Assembly (NCBI GenBank): GCA_050952125.1
Contig: JBMNKK010000003.1
Coordinates: forward strand, 124,001 to 188,000
DNA: 64,000 bases
DNA from: UBA3951 sp050952125
Lineage (GTDB): Bacteria; Bacillota; Sulfobacillia; Fermentithermobacillales; Fermentithermobacillaceae
Direction of reading: 5' to 3'
Under the pieces are notes generated by a model that was given only the letters and a program-made list of their open reading frames with translations, ran no database searches and had not been told where the DNA came from. The position numbers and the translations under genes were made by a program. Each line of letters starts with the position of its first letter. Within the stretch, counting starts at the first letter, position 1. Shown here one piece after another: positions 50,989-59,548 of the stretch.

Positions 50989-52413
50989 CTAAAGTGCCTG
51001 GTAGACAGAGGTTTCGTGTGCGAACAGCGTCAGGACGGATGACCTGGTAACGCGAGCGCGTACGAGGCTACGCTTCGATGGAGTCGAGTCGGGCGCTACC
51101 CGGACATAGGTTATGCCATCCACTTCGGGCGCCTGGTGAGGCCCGCGCCCGATCCAGTATCCTGGTCGCAGCGACGGCCTCTCCAACAGAACTTCTATTT
51201 CAGAGCCGACCATGGCTGCCCCGCTTTCTGCAGCGAGGCGGAGTCCGTGCCGCCTGATCCTCTCGGCCCTTTCGCGAGCTACTTCAGAGGGGATGATATC
51301 GGGCAGGTTGTACGCCGGAGTCCCTTCTTCGCGCGAGAAAGGAAACGCCCCCACTCTGTGGGCTCGGATCTCGCTCAGCAGGCTCAATGTCAGTTCAACG
51401 TCGTGATCGGTCTCGCCGGGAAAGCCGGCTATGACTGTCGTTCGTAAGTAGAGATTGGGAACCGAATCTCGCAGCAGCCGGACTGCCCTCAGGATATCGT
51501 CTACTCCGGGCCTTCCCATCCTGCGCAGGACTTGGGGCGAGCCGTGCTCGACAGGCAGGTCGATGTAGGGTGCCACATGCGGAAGAGCCATGGCTTCGGC
51601 CAGTTCCCTGTCTACACCGTCGGGCCTTACGTAAAGGAGCCTTATCCAGGAGATTCCGTCCACTTCGTTGAGTCTTCGAACGAGCCGCGCTAGACACCGG
51701 CGCCCCTCCCTATCCCACCCGTAGTCGGACAGGTCTTGGGCGATAAGGTTGATCTCGGCTACCCCGAGCGATGCCAGATGCCTCGCTTCCGCGATGATGT
51801 CATCCTCAGGTCGCGATACGAGGTCACCGCGTATCGACGGGATGGCACAGTATGTGCAATGGTGCCTGCAACCTTCGGCTACCCTTACGTACGCCCAGGG
51901 CGATGTTATGTGCTTATCGAAGCGCACGTTTGCTCCGGGAGCCCCGCGGCCCGGCGTTCCGACGTGCTTTAGGCGCTGCGAACTACTCCGGTCAGGACGC
52001 GCCGGCCCACCGATCGCCGAGCCGACTATCTCCACGATGTCTCGCGGAGCCGCTGTCCCTGCCACTCCTGCTATCTCAGGGATTTCCTCCAGCAGCTGGT
52101 CAGCGTAACGCTGGGATAGGCAGCCGGTGACAATGACGGGGGTCTTCCTCACAGATTCTTGATGTGTCGTGGCTGTGGCTGTATCTAGGCTGCCCGCGGA
52201 CGTCGCCTCAAGCGCCTGAAAGATCCCTTCGATTGACTCGCGCTTGGCGTCCTCAATGAAGCCGCAGGTGTGGACTATGATGATATCGGCCTCGGAAGGG
52301 TTGCCTGTCACATCATAGCCTGCTCCCGCAAGCCTCGAAGCCATCTCCTCTGCGTCGACCTGGTTTTTCGCGCAGCCGTAGACTACTATGCAACATCGTT
52401 GAGCGTGTCTCAT
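50989..52413 (-). CDS. rimO: Ribosomal protein S12 methylthiotransferase RimO
   Basis: This 474-residue radical-SAM enzyme adds a methylthio group to an aspartate of ribosomal protein S12. It has YGCAKNQVDAEEMA and HTCGFIEDAKRES at the N-terminus, a third cysteine in VTGCLSQRY, the radical-SAM motif CRHHCTYC and a TRAM domain at the end. FIEDAKRESI separates RimO from MiaB. An insert of about 35 residues around 80 and another around 145 make it longer than usual. No ribosome site precedes ATG 52413; the repeat array starts only 14 bases upstream. Confidence 0.92.
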   Translation of the reverse strand: MRHAQRCCIVVYGCAKNQVDAEEMASRLAGAGYDVTGNPSEADIIIVHTCGFIEDAKRESIEGIFQALEATSAGSLDTATATTHQESVRKTPVIVTGCLSQRYADQLLEEIPEIAGVAGTAAPRDIVEIVGSAIGGPARPDRSSSQRLKHVGTPGRGAPGANVRFDKHITSPWAYVRVAEGCRHHCTYCAIPSIRGDLVSRPEDDIIAEARHLASLGVAEINLIAQDLSDYGWDREGRRCLARLVRRLNEVDGISWIRLLYVRPDGVDRELAEAMALPHVAPYIDLPVEHGSPQVLRRMGRPGVDDILRAVRLLRDSVPNLYLRTTVIAGFPGETDHDVELTLSLLSEIRAHRVGAFPFSREEGTPAYNLPDIIPSEVARERAERIRRHGLRLAAESGAAMVGSEIEVLLERPSLRPGYWIGRGPHQAPEVDGITYVRVAPDSTPSKRSLVRARVTRSSVLTLFAHETSVYQAL

Positions 52414-52427
52414 GATGCGTATATCTT

Positions 52428-52872
52428 AGCAGGTCGGCTGAGGGATTGCACGTGGTCAGCAGAGTTCTCCGGGAGTTGCACATAGTGAGCAGGTCTCTCA
52501 GGGAGTTGCACATATTGAGCAGGTTCGCCGGAGTATTGCACGTATGGGTGCAATGCACTCTAGTGTGCAATGGTTTGGAAGTATTGCTCATAGCGAGCAG
52601 GTCTGTCTGGGAACTGGACATATTGAGCAGGTTCGCCCGGGTATTGCACGTATGGGTGCAATGCACTCTAGTGTGCAATGGATTGGAAGTATTGCACATA
52701 GTGAGCAGGTCTGTCTGGGAACTGGACATATTGAGCAGGTTCGCCGGAGTATTGCACGTAGGGGTGCAATGCACTCTAGTGTGCAATGGATTGGAAGTAT
52801 TGCACATAGTGAGCAGGTCTCTCGGGGAACTGCACATAGTGAGCAGGTCCGGCCGGAGCATTGCACATAGTG
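52428..52872. repeat. Composite tandem array of 30-bp and 78-bp units (iteron-like)
   Basis: Ten head-to-tail units all begin AGCAG. Units of 30 bp stand at 52428, 52458, 52488, 52596, 52704 and 52812; 78-bp units at 52518, 52626 and 52734; and a final 31-bp unit at 52842. Most end TGCACATAGTG or a close variant. A 78-bp unit is a 30-bp-type head plus 48 bp with TTGCAC/GTGCAA inverted repeats, one being TGTGCAAT and ATTGCACA 11 bases apart. The 30+78 pair gives a 108-bp higher period present three times. The array fills the space between rimO and the nuclease gene. There are no unique spacers, so it is not CRISPR. Confidence 0.93.
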
Positions 52873-52881
52873 ACGCAATAC

Positions 52882-53619
52882 CTACTCCGGCCTATCCTGG
52901 GCAGCTTTGGCTGCGTATGCTGAGCAGAGTCTCATAAGTTCCTGGTAGTAAGGACCGTCGACATCGATGTAGGCCCGTCGCAGGTCAGGCCTGACCGCAT
53001 CGAGTTTCGCCTCCAGAACTCCGGGCTTCAGATCGTCCGGGCTGACCTCGACAAAAGTGTAGCCATTCTTTTCGCACAAGCGCCCCTTCATGAGGTCTCT
53101 GGCTTGTTGCTCCCGGCTCTCTTTCTTGCTGAACATCCTGGTTGGTCCGTAGTGCTGCCAACCGTGGAACTCGACGTGAAGCTTAGCACGAGGGTGAATG
53201 CGGTCACACTCCATTGGCTCGTTGGATGTCGGATTAGTCATGAACTCAGGGCGGGCGTTATCCACATAGGTGTCATCGCGGATCCAGAGTTCCACCCGCT
53301 TTTTGCACAGGAATTCGCCCTTGTTCGGGGCCATTGAGTATTGGACCGTCAGTTCCTCGACCAGCGACTCCTGGACAACGTGCGGGATATGCGGTGCAGG
53401 CCGGACTTGTCTCTTATCCGGAATCAACTTCACCCAATCGAGATCTGCCAGGTTCCTGCAGACTCTGGCCACCACATTTCTGCTCATTCCAGCCAGCCGC
53501 GCCAGTTCGGACATGCTCTTAGGCTCGGCGGCGCATATGAGCAGGTACAGTGGCCTAGCATAGTGTCCGAGGCCTTCATCTCGCATTAGCGCCTCTATGA
53601 CAACATCGGGTACTCTCAT
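52882..53619 (-). CDS. Winged-helix protein with PD-(D/E)XK / Vsr-DUF559-like nuclease domain
   Basis: This 245-residue protein has a winged helix at about 33-64 (SMSELARLAGMSRNVVARVC) and a C-terminal domain (about 105-195) with the spacing of small nucleases of the Vsr/DUF559 kind: CDRIHPRAKLHVEFHGWQHY (Asp139, Glu150, His152), then RDLMKGRLCEKNGYTFVEV. The usual lysine of the motif is replaced by His, as in those families. The function is unknown: a homing-type or defence nuclease, or a repeat-binding factor. ATG 53619 has AGGAGG 10 bases upstream. Its stop is 10 bases from the repeat array, which may be its target. Confidence 0.75.
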   Translation of the reverse strand: MRVPDVVIEALMRDEGLGHYARPLYLLICAAEPKSMSELARLAGMSRNVVARVCRNLADLDWVKLIPDKRQVRPAPHIPHVVQESLVEELTVQYSMAPNKGEFLCKKRVELWIRDDTYVDNARPEFMTNPTSNEPMECDRIHPRAKLHVEFHGWQHYGPTRMFSKKESREQQARDLMKGRLCEKNGYTFVEVSPDDLKPGVLEAKLDAVRPDLRRAYIDVDGPYYQELMRLCSAYAAKAAQDRPE

Positions 53620-53712
53620 TGATCCAAGGCCTCCTAAGCTTTATGGAACTTCTTGACACATCCTATCACAAGATGGTAAATTATGGAAGGCCGGTGAGGT
53701 TGTGTCGCGCTT

Positions 53713-54081
53713 CTAGATCGCTCGGACCAGGATCTGGCTGCATAGGTCTAGGGAGACCGCCACCTTGCTCCCGCCCGCTTTGAGGATGACAGCGCAACGT
53801 GGGCCCGCGCTCCCTGTTTTTTCGATTACCTGTCCCGGGAATATGCCTAATTCGGCCAACCTGACGACGGTGTTGCGCCAGATGTTGTCTGGGGGAAGTG
53901 TGTTTTTGGGGGGATCGGACACGAACCCTGTCGCCTCGCGTTGGGAACCGCTGGACGACGGGGGGCTACGGCTCGGCTGCAGGATCCTGAGAACCCGATA
54001 AGCGCGTCCAAAGGATGCCCTGCTGAGAACTATGAGCGGTCCGGTATTCAGAGGAGAGGATCGGCGACGGCTCAATCCCAC
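53713..54081 (-). CDS. feoA: FeoA-like SH3-fold protein with a Pro/Ser-rich insertion
   Basis: This 122-residue protein matches FeoA in two parts: IVLSRASFGRAYRVLRIL (17-34) and RLAELGIFPGQVIEKTG to CSQILVRAI at the end. Between them lies an extra stretch of about 33 residues (PSRSPPSSSGSQREATGF). FeoA proteins are small and support FeoB in ferrous iron uptake. GTG 54081 has a GGGGGGAG site. It follows the FeoB-like gene by 120 bases, in the reverse of the common feoA-feoB order. Confidence 0.78.
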   Translation of the reverse strand: MGLSRRRSSPLNTGPLIVLSRASFGRAYRVLRILQPSRSPPSSSGSQREATGFVSDPPKNTLPPDNIWRNTVVRLAELGIFPGQVIEKTGSAGPRCAVILKAGGSKVAVSLDLCSQILVRAI

Positions 54082-54201
54082 CCTGAGTCTCCCCCCTCGC
54101 TCATACTCATACGTCTCATGCTCATACTCTCACACCCATACTGCTTAGAGTTTCGATAGTAAGGTGAGCGTGCCGATTCCGCCCGCTCGCTCAGTCGCTC
54201 A

Positions 54202-55992
54202 CTAAATTACCAGGTTGAGCGCCATCCCCCACGCCAGCGACAAACAAGCCGACGCCAAGAAAGTGAAGGCTGCCATCCGGAAACCCAACTCTCGCCACAT
54301 TGTGACCATTGACGGAAGACATGGAAGCCCCAACACCACCATGGTCACGGCTATTGTGGCTTCTCTTGGCCCGATATGAAGATGGAGCAGGAACAGCGGA
54401 GCTAAGTACCTCTGAAACATAGTAAGCATGACTGCCCACAGTGCTTCCGGAGGGATCCCCAGGTAGTGCCGGGCGAAGTGAGCAAACGCCGGTCCTCCCG
54501 CTGCACCCGAACTTGAGGTGATAATCCGGACGCCGACATTCATCCCTACTACCAGAGGCAGCACGTGGGCGAAAAAGCCGGACAGCCTCATTTGCGTCTT
54601 CATGAGGACATTTTTGAGCATTGGAAGGCGCAGGGGTGGAATCTCCAGAACAAGCGGTTCGCTTACTCCACCCCACGTTAGGCGGAGAAATGGGCCAAGC
54701 AGCAGTAAGGTAGAGACAACCGCGATTCCGGGGATAAGCGGGCTCGCGCCGAACCTGGCCAGCGCCGTAAAGGCCAATGAGATGGTTGCTGTGCATGGAA
54801 CGACCGTGGCGATCACGAGGCTCGCCGCTTTTCTTGACTTAGAGGAAGGCAGTATCCGAGCGGCCATCAGCGCCGGCACCCTGCACCCGAATGCAAGCAC
54901 GAAGGGGATAAGCGCTTGTCCGGGGAGATTCAAAGCCCGTGTCACGGCATCTCCGAAGGCGGCGTAGCGTCCCAGGAGGCCCGAGTCCTCGAGCACTGCG
55001 ATCAGCGTGTACGCGACTATCATGGCGGGCAGGACGGTCGCCAGAGGGAGCACAAAACCTTCAGGTACGGCGTCCGCCAGAATCTCTGCCAAGTGCCCAT
55101 CGGGAAGAGTTGTCCGCAGGAGCCGCGCTAAGGTATCCGATACCGGTGCCAGCACGGCGCGAACTGTGACCTCCGCAAGAGGAAGAGCCCAAGCGATAAG
55201 TCTCCAACACGCGAGGAGAACGACGCCGAGCACAAGGATTGAGAACGCAGGACGGTCCAGGCGGTCGTCTAGTGTATCCCGGAGACCATCACAGAGACGC
55301 CCAAGATCCTTCCGCCTGCCCGTCGAGCCCGCGCCCGGACTCTCCGTCCTCGCAAGCACCGCCACCGCGGCGATGCGTTCGGCTTCACTCTGGTAGCGGC
55401 GGAGGTGCGCCTCTGTCACCACCGGGCAGCCGGCAGCTGAGGGCGCCGGCATAACTGCTTTGCCTGCACCCGCCGGTGAGCCTTGGCCTTTGATGGATGT
55501 GACTTTGATGGACCTGACTATGAGCTCACGTAGATCCTCAACTCCTTCTCCGGTCAGAGCTGAGGTCAGCACAGCTTGGACACCCATCTTTTCCTGCAGC
55601 GCGCCGAGATCGATCTCGAGTCCTTTGGATTTGAGCCGGTCTGAGGAGTTCAAGGCGACCAGGACGGGGACGCCGCACTCGATAAGTGAAAGAGTCAGAG
55701 ACAGGTGCCTGGCAAGGTTTGTTGAGTCTACGACGTTGACTATGAGATCGGGCCGGGCGTCTTGAAGTACCGCCCGCGTGACCTCCTGCTCTTTAGATGA
55801 AGCGGCCAGTGAGTAGACACCCGGTGTGTCCAGAACCGTGATGTCACCCACGCCCAGAGGTGTTTTCAGTGTCCCCTTAAGGACCTCAACGGTAGTACCC
55901 GGGTAATTAGAGGTAACCACCCGGGCACCTGTCAGCCGAGACAAGAGGGCGCTTTTTCCCGAATTCGGCTGCCCCGCCAGCACAACCAGCAT
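54202..55992 (-). CDS. feoB: FeoB-like ferrous iron transporter with N-terminal GTPase
   Basis: This 596-residue protein has a G domain (G1 GQPNSGKSALL, G3 DTPGVYSL, G4 NSSD) and a helical membrane domain with the gate-type segments FGCRVPALMAARIL and VPCTATISLAFTAL. It is shorter than typical FeoB (650-770 residues) and has a Gly/Pro/Ala linker near 180-195. It should carry Fe2+ into the cell; a different metal cannot be excluded because the core motifs are diverged. ATG 55992 follows an AGGTGG site. Confidence 0.88.
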   Translation of the reverse strand: MLVVLAGQPNSGKSALLSRLTGARVVTSNYPGTTVEVLKGTLKTPLGVGDITVLDTPGVYSLAASSKEQEVTRAVLQDARPDLIVNVVDSTNLARHLSLTLSLIECGVPVLVALNSSDRLKSKGLEIDLGALQEKMGVQAVLTSALTGEGVEDLRELIVRSIKVTSIKGQGSPAGAGKAVMPAPSAAGCPVVTEAHLRRYQSEAERIAAVAVLARTESPGAGSTGRRKDLGRLCDGLRDTLDDRLDRPAFSILVLGVVLLACWRLIAWALPLAEVTVRAVLAPVSDTLARLLRTTLPDGHLAEILADAVPEGFVLPLATVLPAMIVAYTLIAVLEDSGLLGRYAAFGDAVTRALNLPGQALIPFVLAFGCRVPALMAARILPSSKSRKAASLVIATVVPCTATISLAFTALARFGASPLIPGIAVVSTLLLLGPFLRLTWGGVSEPLVLEIPPLRLPMLKNVLMKTQMRLSGFFAHVLPLVVGMNVGVRIITSSSGAAGGPAFAHFARHYLGIPPEALWAVMLTMFQRYLAPLFLLHLHIGPREATIAVTMVVLGLPCLPSMVTMWRELGFRMAAFTFLASACLSLAWGMALNLVI

Positions 55993-56051
55993 ACTACCAC
56001 CTGCGCTGCAGAGGACTTCACCGCCTCAGGCGCGCCAGATTATGTATGCGG

Positions 56052-56966
56052 TCAGCGGCCTAAATAGTCTATGATCCCCGCGGCTATCCCCTGGGCCGCC
56101 TTGTCCTGGAACGATTCCAACCGCAATCTGTATGTGTCGTCGCGGTTCGTCATGAATCCTACCTCTATCAGCGCCGCGGGCATGTACGTGCGGTTCAGCA
56201 CATAGTAGGGGCCTTCCTGGACGTCTATCATCTTCAGGGCGGTTGTACCGTTGACTGCCCAGGCAATCTTTTCGGCGAGCTTGTAGGATTCGTATGAACC
56301 TTTCCTGTAGAATCCCATGACCCCCGATACTCCCGGGTCTTGCGGGTACGCGTTATTGTGGATGCTGACGAAAAGGTCAGCCGCGCGTGAATTGGCGATA
56401 GAGACCCTTGCTAGGAGGCTGTCAATTGGGTATCCCCAGTCGCTCCCGGGTTCGTAGTCTCCGTACCGCGTCAGGATGACGGTTGCCCCCTGGGCCTCAA
56501 GATATCTCTTTGTCTTCAGCGTAATCCCCAAAGTGAAGTTCTTCTCTTTGTCGCCCCACGGGGATATGGCGCCGGGTTCCGGGCCGCCGTGACCGGCGTC
56601 CAGGACGATCAGTTTTCCCCTCAAGGGACCTGTGAGGCCTCTCGACACTCGAGTTGCTCTCTTCAGCGCTTCCCAGGTAAGAGGGCCGACAATCCCGTCG
56701 GTCTCGAGGCCGGCCGATGCCTGGAAGTCGATGACCGCTTTTTCTGTCATCGGCCCGAAGTCTCCGTCTATCCATCCCGCGTAGTAGCCCAGGACCGCGA
56801 GCGATTGCTGGAGGTTCTCGACGTCCGGACCCACGGAACCCCTTCGGAGGAGTGGTGCCGCTTCTGCACGAATAGGTACGAGAAGCACCGTGAGACACAC
56901 AAGGAGCAGTGCAATTCCCGGGGATATTGCCGACTTCAGCCAAGAATGGCAACTGCGCGCACGCAT
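56052..56966 (-). CDS. N-acetylmuramoyl-L-alanine amidase with peptidoglycan-binding domain
   Basis: This 304-residue exported enzyme cuts the bond between muramic acid and L-Ala in peptidoglycan. A signal peptide (ISPGIALLLVCLTVLLVPIRAEA) is followed by a PG_binding_1 domain at about 40-97 (GSVGPDVENLQQSLAVLGYY) and an Amidase_3 domain with zinc ligands in DAGHGGPEPGA, an Asn-rich SIHNNAYPQDP and the catalytic Glu in ALIEVGFMTN. It resembles CwlD and CwlC-type enzymes of spore formers. ATG 56966 has AAGGTGAAAGG upstream. It is divergent from mrfA. Confidence 0.93.
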   Translation of the reverse strand: MRARSCHSWLKSAISPGIALLLVCLTVLLVPIRAEAAPLLRRGSVGPDVENLQQSLAVLGYYAGWIDGDFGPMTEKAVIDFQASAGLETDGIVGPLTWEALKRATRVSRGLTGPLRGKLIVLDAGHGGPEPGAISPWGDKEKNFTLGITLKTKRYLEAQGATVILTRYGDYEPGSDWGYPIDSLLARVSIANSRAADLFVSIHNNAYPQDPGVSGVMGFYRKGSYESYKLAEKIAWAVNGTTALKMIDVQEGPYYVLNRTYMPAALIEVGFMTNRDDTYRLRLESFQDKAAQGIAAGIIDYLGR

Positions 56967-57165
56967 TGCCTTTCACCTTCTTCCTTTGCTAATAGATGGG
57001 GAATGTGTTTACATAGTATCGGAAGGTTGGCTGTGCAGGCACTTCTCAAGAATTGCGCTGACAAGCAGGCAGATTTAGCCGAAGCAGATTTCTCTCTGCG
57101 AGACTCGCTCGGAGACAGATTTAGAGGCATATTCCAGTCATCACCTAATTAGGCAGGTTGAGGAG

Positions 57166-59496
57166 TTGCCGGATCGAGAGCGCTTTAGTTCAGGCTTTGG
57201 AGAGGGGGCACGGCAAGCGCCGGACCACATGAAGAAAGACGCTGCTCAGATACTCTTGGAGATGAGATCCGATCCGCGGTTTCTATCGGGAATAACGGCG
57301 TGGCACAAGGTTGAGGCGTCTTCGGGCGATTACGCCCCAATGCCCGAGGGGATCCACCCGAGCCTTCAGGCTGCCCTTGCATCAAAAAGCATAAAGCAGC
57401 TGTACATACACCAGAGGCAGGCGTATGACCTGGTCTCGTCGGGAAAAAACGTCTGCGTGGTGACGCCTACGGCTTCCGGCAAAACACTCTGCTACAACTT
57501 GCCGGTGCTGGATACGGCGCTAAAGGACCGCGAGTCGCGTGCTCTTTACATCTTTCCTACCAAAGCGCTGGCTCAGGACCAGTTGGCAGAGGTGTCCGAA
57601 CTGGCCAAGCTAGGGGATTTCAAGCTCGAGAGTTTCACCTTCGACGGCGACACTCCGGCCGCAAAGCGGAGGCTCGCTAAGGAAGTTGGGCAGGTAATCA
57701 TCACAAACCCGGATATGCTTCACCAAGCCATTCTACCCCACCATCCTACATGGGTGAAGTTGTTCTCAGGCCTCAAGTACGTGATTATCGACGAGATGCA
57801 CGGGTACCGGGGAGTTTTCGGTAGCCACGTCACCAACGTCCTAAGGCGCCTTTCCAGGGTGGCAGCGTTCTACGGAGCCCATCCCCAGTTCATTCTCACC
57901 TCAGCAACCATCGCGAATCCCGGCGAACTGGCCAGGATGATGGTGGACGCGCCCGTTGAAGTTGTAGACAAGAGCGGGGCTCCGTCATCCGAGAAAAACT
58001 TCATCTTTTGGAACCCTCCCGCGCTAACCCCGGACGGCTCAGTCCGGCAGTCGGCGATCGACGCGGCGGCCAAACTGGCTTCGAAGTTCATTGCAGGCGG
58101 CGTACAGACCATTGTCTTCGCGAGGTCGAGGATCGCGGTCGAACTCCTGGTTCAGTACCTCAGGGACTCCTACAGAGAGCGGTTGGACAAGGACAAAATT
58201 CGCGGATACCGCGGAGGCTACTTGCCCAACGAACGCCGTGAGATAGAGAAAGGACTTCGAGCAGGTAAAATCATTGGAGTTGCCGCCACCAACGCTCTTG
58301 AGCTCGGCATAGATATCGGGAATCTTGACTGCGCCATCATGGCGGGATATCCGGGCACAATAGCCAGTACGTGGCAGCAGGCCGGCCGCGCAGGCAGGCG
58401 GTCGGGCACGGCCGTGGCGATACTGGTCGCGGGCGCGGGACCGCTGGACCAATTCATAGTCAGGAATCCGGATTACTTCTTCGAGCAGTCTGCCGAGTAC
58501 GGGCTCATAAACCCGGATAACCCGTACATCTTTGGCGAGCACGTCAAGTGCGCAGCTTACGAACTGCCTTTCAGGCAAGACGTAGAGGGATCCAAACTTG
58601 CCGGAAGAGACGTTACACCCTATCTCGAGCACCTCAAATATCAGGATATCCTGAATCCGTCCGGCGGAAGATGGCACTGGTCGTCGGATTCCTTCCCCGC
58701 GGCAGGAGTGAGCCTCCGATCCGCGTCATCCGACAACTTTGTTGTGATAGACCAGACAAACGGAGCCGAGGTGATCGGCGAGGTCGACTGGTTTGCTGCA
58801 CCCATGCTCATCCACGATCAAGCCATATACATGCACCAGGGCCGGCAGTACCATGTGAACAAGCTCGACTACGCAGCTAAGAAGGCGTATGTGAAAAAGG
58901 TGAAGGTGGACTACTACACAGATGCCAACTTGGCTGTGGGGATCCGCGTGATGTCCGTGGATAAGGAGCAGGAGACGTTCTTCCGTCCCAAGTTTGGAGA
59001 GGTCTCGGTTACCGCGATAGCCACCATCTACAAGAAGATGAAGCTCTATACCAACGAAAACGTCGGTTGGGGACAGATAGCCATTCCCGAAATGAACTTG
59101 CACACCCAGGGAATGTGGTTCACGCTGCCCGACGATATCGTGGCGTCGATGAACCCCCGCCTCGTGGGAGGCACTCTCTCCGGATTGGCTAACGTGATCC
59201 TGAACATCGCTCCCCTGTTCCTCATGAGCGACAAGCGAGACTTGGGAGTGGCTGTTGAGGTCCGGTCGCCGTTTGACGGAAGACCGACGGTCTACCTATA
59301 CGATTCGTATCCGGGCGGAGTCGGCCTTGCCGAGAAGGCTTTCGGGCTTCTGCCGGAGATACTCAAAGCGAGCCTTGAACTCATTTCGGCGTGCCAGTGC
59401 GCCGACGGCTGTCCGGGGTGCGTAGGGCCTGCAGGCGAATCGGGAGAAGGATCAAAGGAGCTCTGCCTGAAAATACTAAAGGCTGCGGGACTATGA
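57166..59496 (+). CDS. mrfA: MrfA (YprA) DEAD/DEAH-box DNA repair helicase
   Basis: This 776-residue helicase pairs with an exonuclease in repair of mitomycin-type DNA damage in Bacillus. It has TPTASGKT (motif I), IIDEMHGYRG (motif II), LTSATIANP (motif III), ALELGIDIGNLD and QQAGRAGRRSG (motifs V-VI). The C-terminal domain has four cysteines in a cluster (CQCADGCPGC). The frame starts at TTG 57166; ATG 57229 is another possible start. mrfB follows by 52 bases. No LexA-type site is seen upstream, in agreement with the SOS-independent pathway known in Bacillus. Confidence 0.93.
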   Translation: MPDRERFSSGFGEGARQAPDHMKKDAAQILLEMRSDPRFLSGITAWHKVEASSGDYAPMPEGIHPSLQAALASKSIKQLYIHQRQAYDLVSSGKNVCVVTPTASGKTLCYNLPVLDTALKDRESRALYIFPTKALAQDQLAEVSELAKLGDFKLESFTFDGDTPAAKRRLAKEVGQVIITNPDMLHQAILPHHPTWVKLFSGLKYVIIDEMHGYRGVFGSHVTNVLRRLSRVAAFYGAHPQFILTSATIANPGELARMMVDAPVEVVDKSGAPSSEKNFIFWNPPALTPDGSVRQSAIDAAAKLASKFIAGGVQTIVFARSRIAVELLVQYLRDSYRERLDKDKIRGYRGGYLPNERREIEKGLRAGKIIGVAATNALELGIDIGNLDCAIMAGYPGTIASTWQQAGRAGRRSGTAVAILVAGAGPLDQFIVRNPDYFFEQSAEYGLINPDNPYIFGEHVKCAAYELPFRQDVEGSKLAGRDVTPYLEHLKYQDILNPSGGRWHWSSDSFPAAGVSLRSASSDNFVVIDQTNGAEVIGEVDWFAAPMLIHDQAIYMHQGRQYHVNKLDYAAKKAYVKKVKVDYYTDANLAVGIRVMSVDKEQETFFRPKFGEVSVTAIATIYKKMKLYTNENVGWGQIAIPEMNLHTQGMWFTLPDDIVASMNPRLVGGTLSGLANVILNIAPLFLMSDKRDLGVAVEVRSPFDGRPTVYLYDSYPGGVGLAEKAFGLLPEILKASLELISACQCADGCPGCVGPAGESGEGSKELCLKILKAAGL

Positions 59497-59548
59497 ATAG
59501 ACCTGTTTGCATTTCCGGTATTTCCTGCGTTTGAGGTGACTTATACCG

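Noticed and set aside
52428..52872. CRISPR array
   Set aside because: The units follow each other without unique spacers, unit length changes between 30 and 78 bp in a regular pattern, and no cas gene is nearby.
52313..52937. Repeat proteins encoded across the array on either strand
   Set aside because: Long open frames exist on both strands only because the unit lengths are multiples of 3. There is no ribosome site, and the frames run into rimO or the nuclease gene.
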